From Enterococcus dongliensis (GTDB lineage Bacteria > Bacillota > Bacilli > Lactobacillales > Enterococcaceae): DNA of 64,000 nt. The stretch covers positions 62,001-126,000 of the forward strand of contig NZ_BJDQ01000003.1 of the NCBI RefSeq assembly GCF_005405225.1, read 5' to 3'. Positions 63,857-64,000 of this stretch are shown piece after piece. A program made the translations under genes and the position numbers. The notes below the pieces were generated by a model, which was given only the letters and a program-made list of their open reading frames with translations, was not told the DNA's origin and did not search any database. The first letter of the stretch is position 1, and each line of letters begins with the position of its first letter.

Positions 63857-64000
63857 TAAATTGTGCATGACAATTTTTACAAGTTATTTTGATTTTTCCT
63901 CGACCTTTTGGCGCACGCATTTTTTGTTTGCATTCGGGACATTTAAAATAGCTATACGTCCCTTTTTTGCCTTTGAAAAAATCTTTTACCCGAGCAATCC
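63843..64000 (-). CDS. C-terminal part of a zinc-ribbon protein (runs off the window edge)
   Basis: The last 51 codons of a gene that begins outside the window. The segment reads IARVKDFFKGKKGTYSYF, then CPEC and CKNC pairs about 20 residues apart, ending FIKKV. The C-terminal zinc ribbon with basic residues (RAPKGRGKIKI) looks nucleic-acid binding. No family assignment is possible from this piece; it is upstream of the phosphoglycerate-mutase-like gene on the same strand, with a terminator between them. Confidence 0.7.
   Translation of the reverse strand, partial: IARVKDFFKGKKGTYSYFKCPECKQKMRAPKGRGKIKITCKNCHAQFIKKV

Overview
The window is AT-rich chromosomal DNA from a low-GC Gram-positive bacterium of the order Lactobacillales. 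It most resembles Enterococcus: the pdhABCD operon has a two-lipoyl-domain E2, the DnaB/DnaI primosome pair and NrdR are present, a PerR-type Fur protein lies beside cysK, and the purine genes carry PurR boxes upstream. The genus is inferred from gene content and order; no database search was run. Almost every gene is on the minus strand and most are housekeeping. I see no rRNA, tRNA, insertion sequence, prophage or CRISPR array.

Layout. 1-2.3 kb: typA (5' part only), a SuhB-type phosphatase and a UPF0223 protein. 2.3-7.5 kb: the pyruvate dehydrogenase operon pdhA-pdhB-pdhC-pdhD. 7.9-10.9 kb: an MgtA-type P-type ATPase behind an M-box magnesium riboswitch. 10.9-13.1 kb: a MocR-type regulator followed by a nitroreductase. 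13.2-14.7 kb: guaC and an uncharacterized gene. 14.9-24.7 kb: the nine-gene operon purC-S-Q-L-F-M-N-H-D. 24.97 kb: a small unknown plus-strand gene. 25.4-28.4 kb: purE-purK-purB. 28.6-30.7 kb: xpt-pbuX behind a guanine riboswitch. 30.9-36.8 kb: a CorA-like protein, ald-tdcB, perR, cysK and a cell-wall glucosaminidase. 37-41.9 kb: clpB, a quinone-oxidoreductase-like protein and a YbhN-type membrane protein. 42-52.3 kb: pepT, nif3-like and trmK, dnaI-dnaB-nrdR, coaE-mutM-polA. 52.5-64 kb: a Bax-inhibitor-like protein, a MaoC-like protein, murC, sprT-tex, an EamA transporter, a metallophosphatase, a VOC protein, the cystine symporter tcyP, a DUF1149-like protein, a HAD phosphatase, a phosphoglycerate mutase and the end of a zinc-ribbon protein.

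How the genes work together. The pur genes cover the whole route from PRPP to IMP; guaC, xpt and pbuX add interconversion and salvage. A PurR-box-like 11-mer (AAAACACGAAC) occurs upstream of purC, purE and guaC. At purC and purE it sits at exactly the same distance from the predicted -10 element, which is the activator-type arrangement. Other control signals readable in the sequence are the M-box, the guanine riboswitch, a CtsR operator over the clpB promoter, catabolite (cre) boxes at the small unknown gene and at ald, and a palindrome at perR.

Most novel-looking items: a compact four-way-junction leader RNA in front of tcyP that I cannot assign to a named class; the unknown 123-residue gene with a perfect cre box over its -35; the guaC promoter, whose start point falls inside an intrinsic terminator; and small out-of-frame ORFs in the mgtA and pdhA leaders. 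No obviously new multi-gene system was found.
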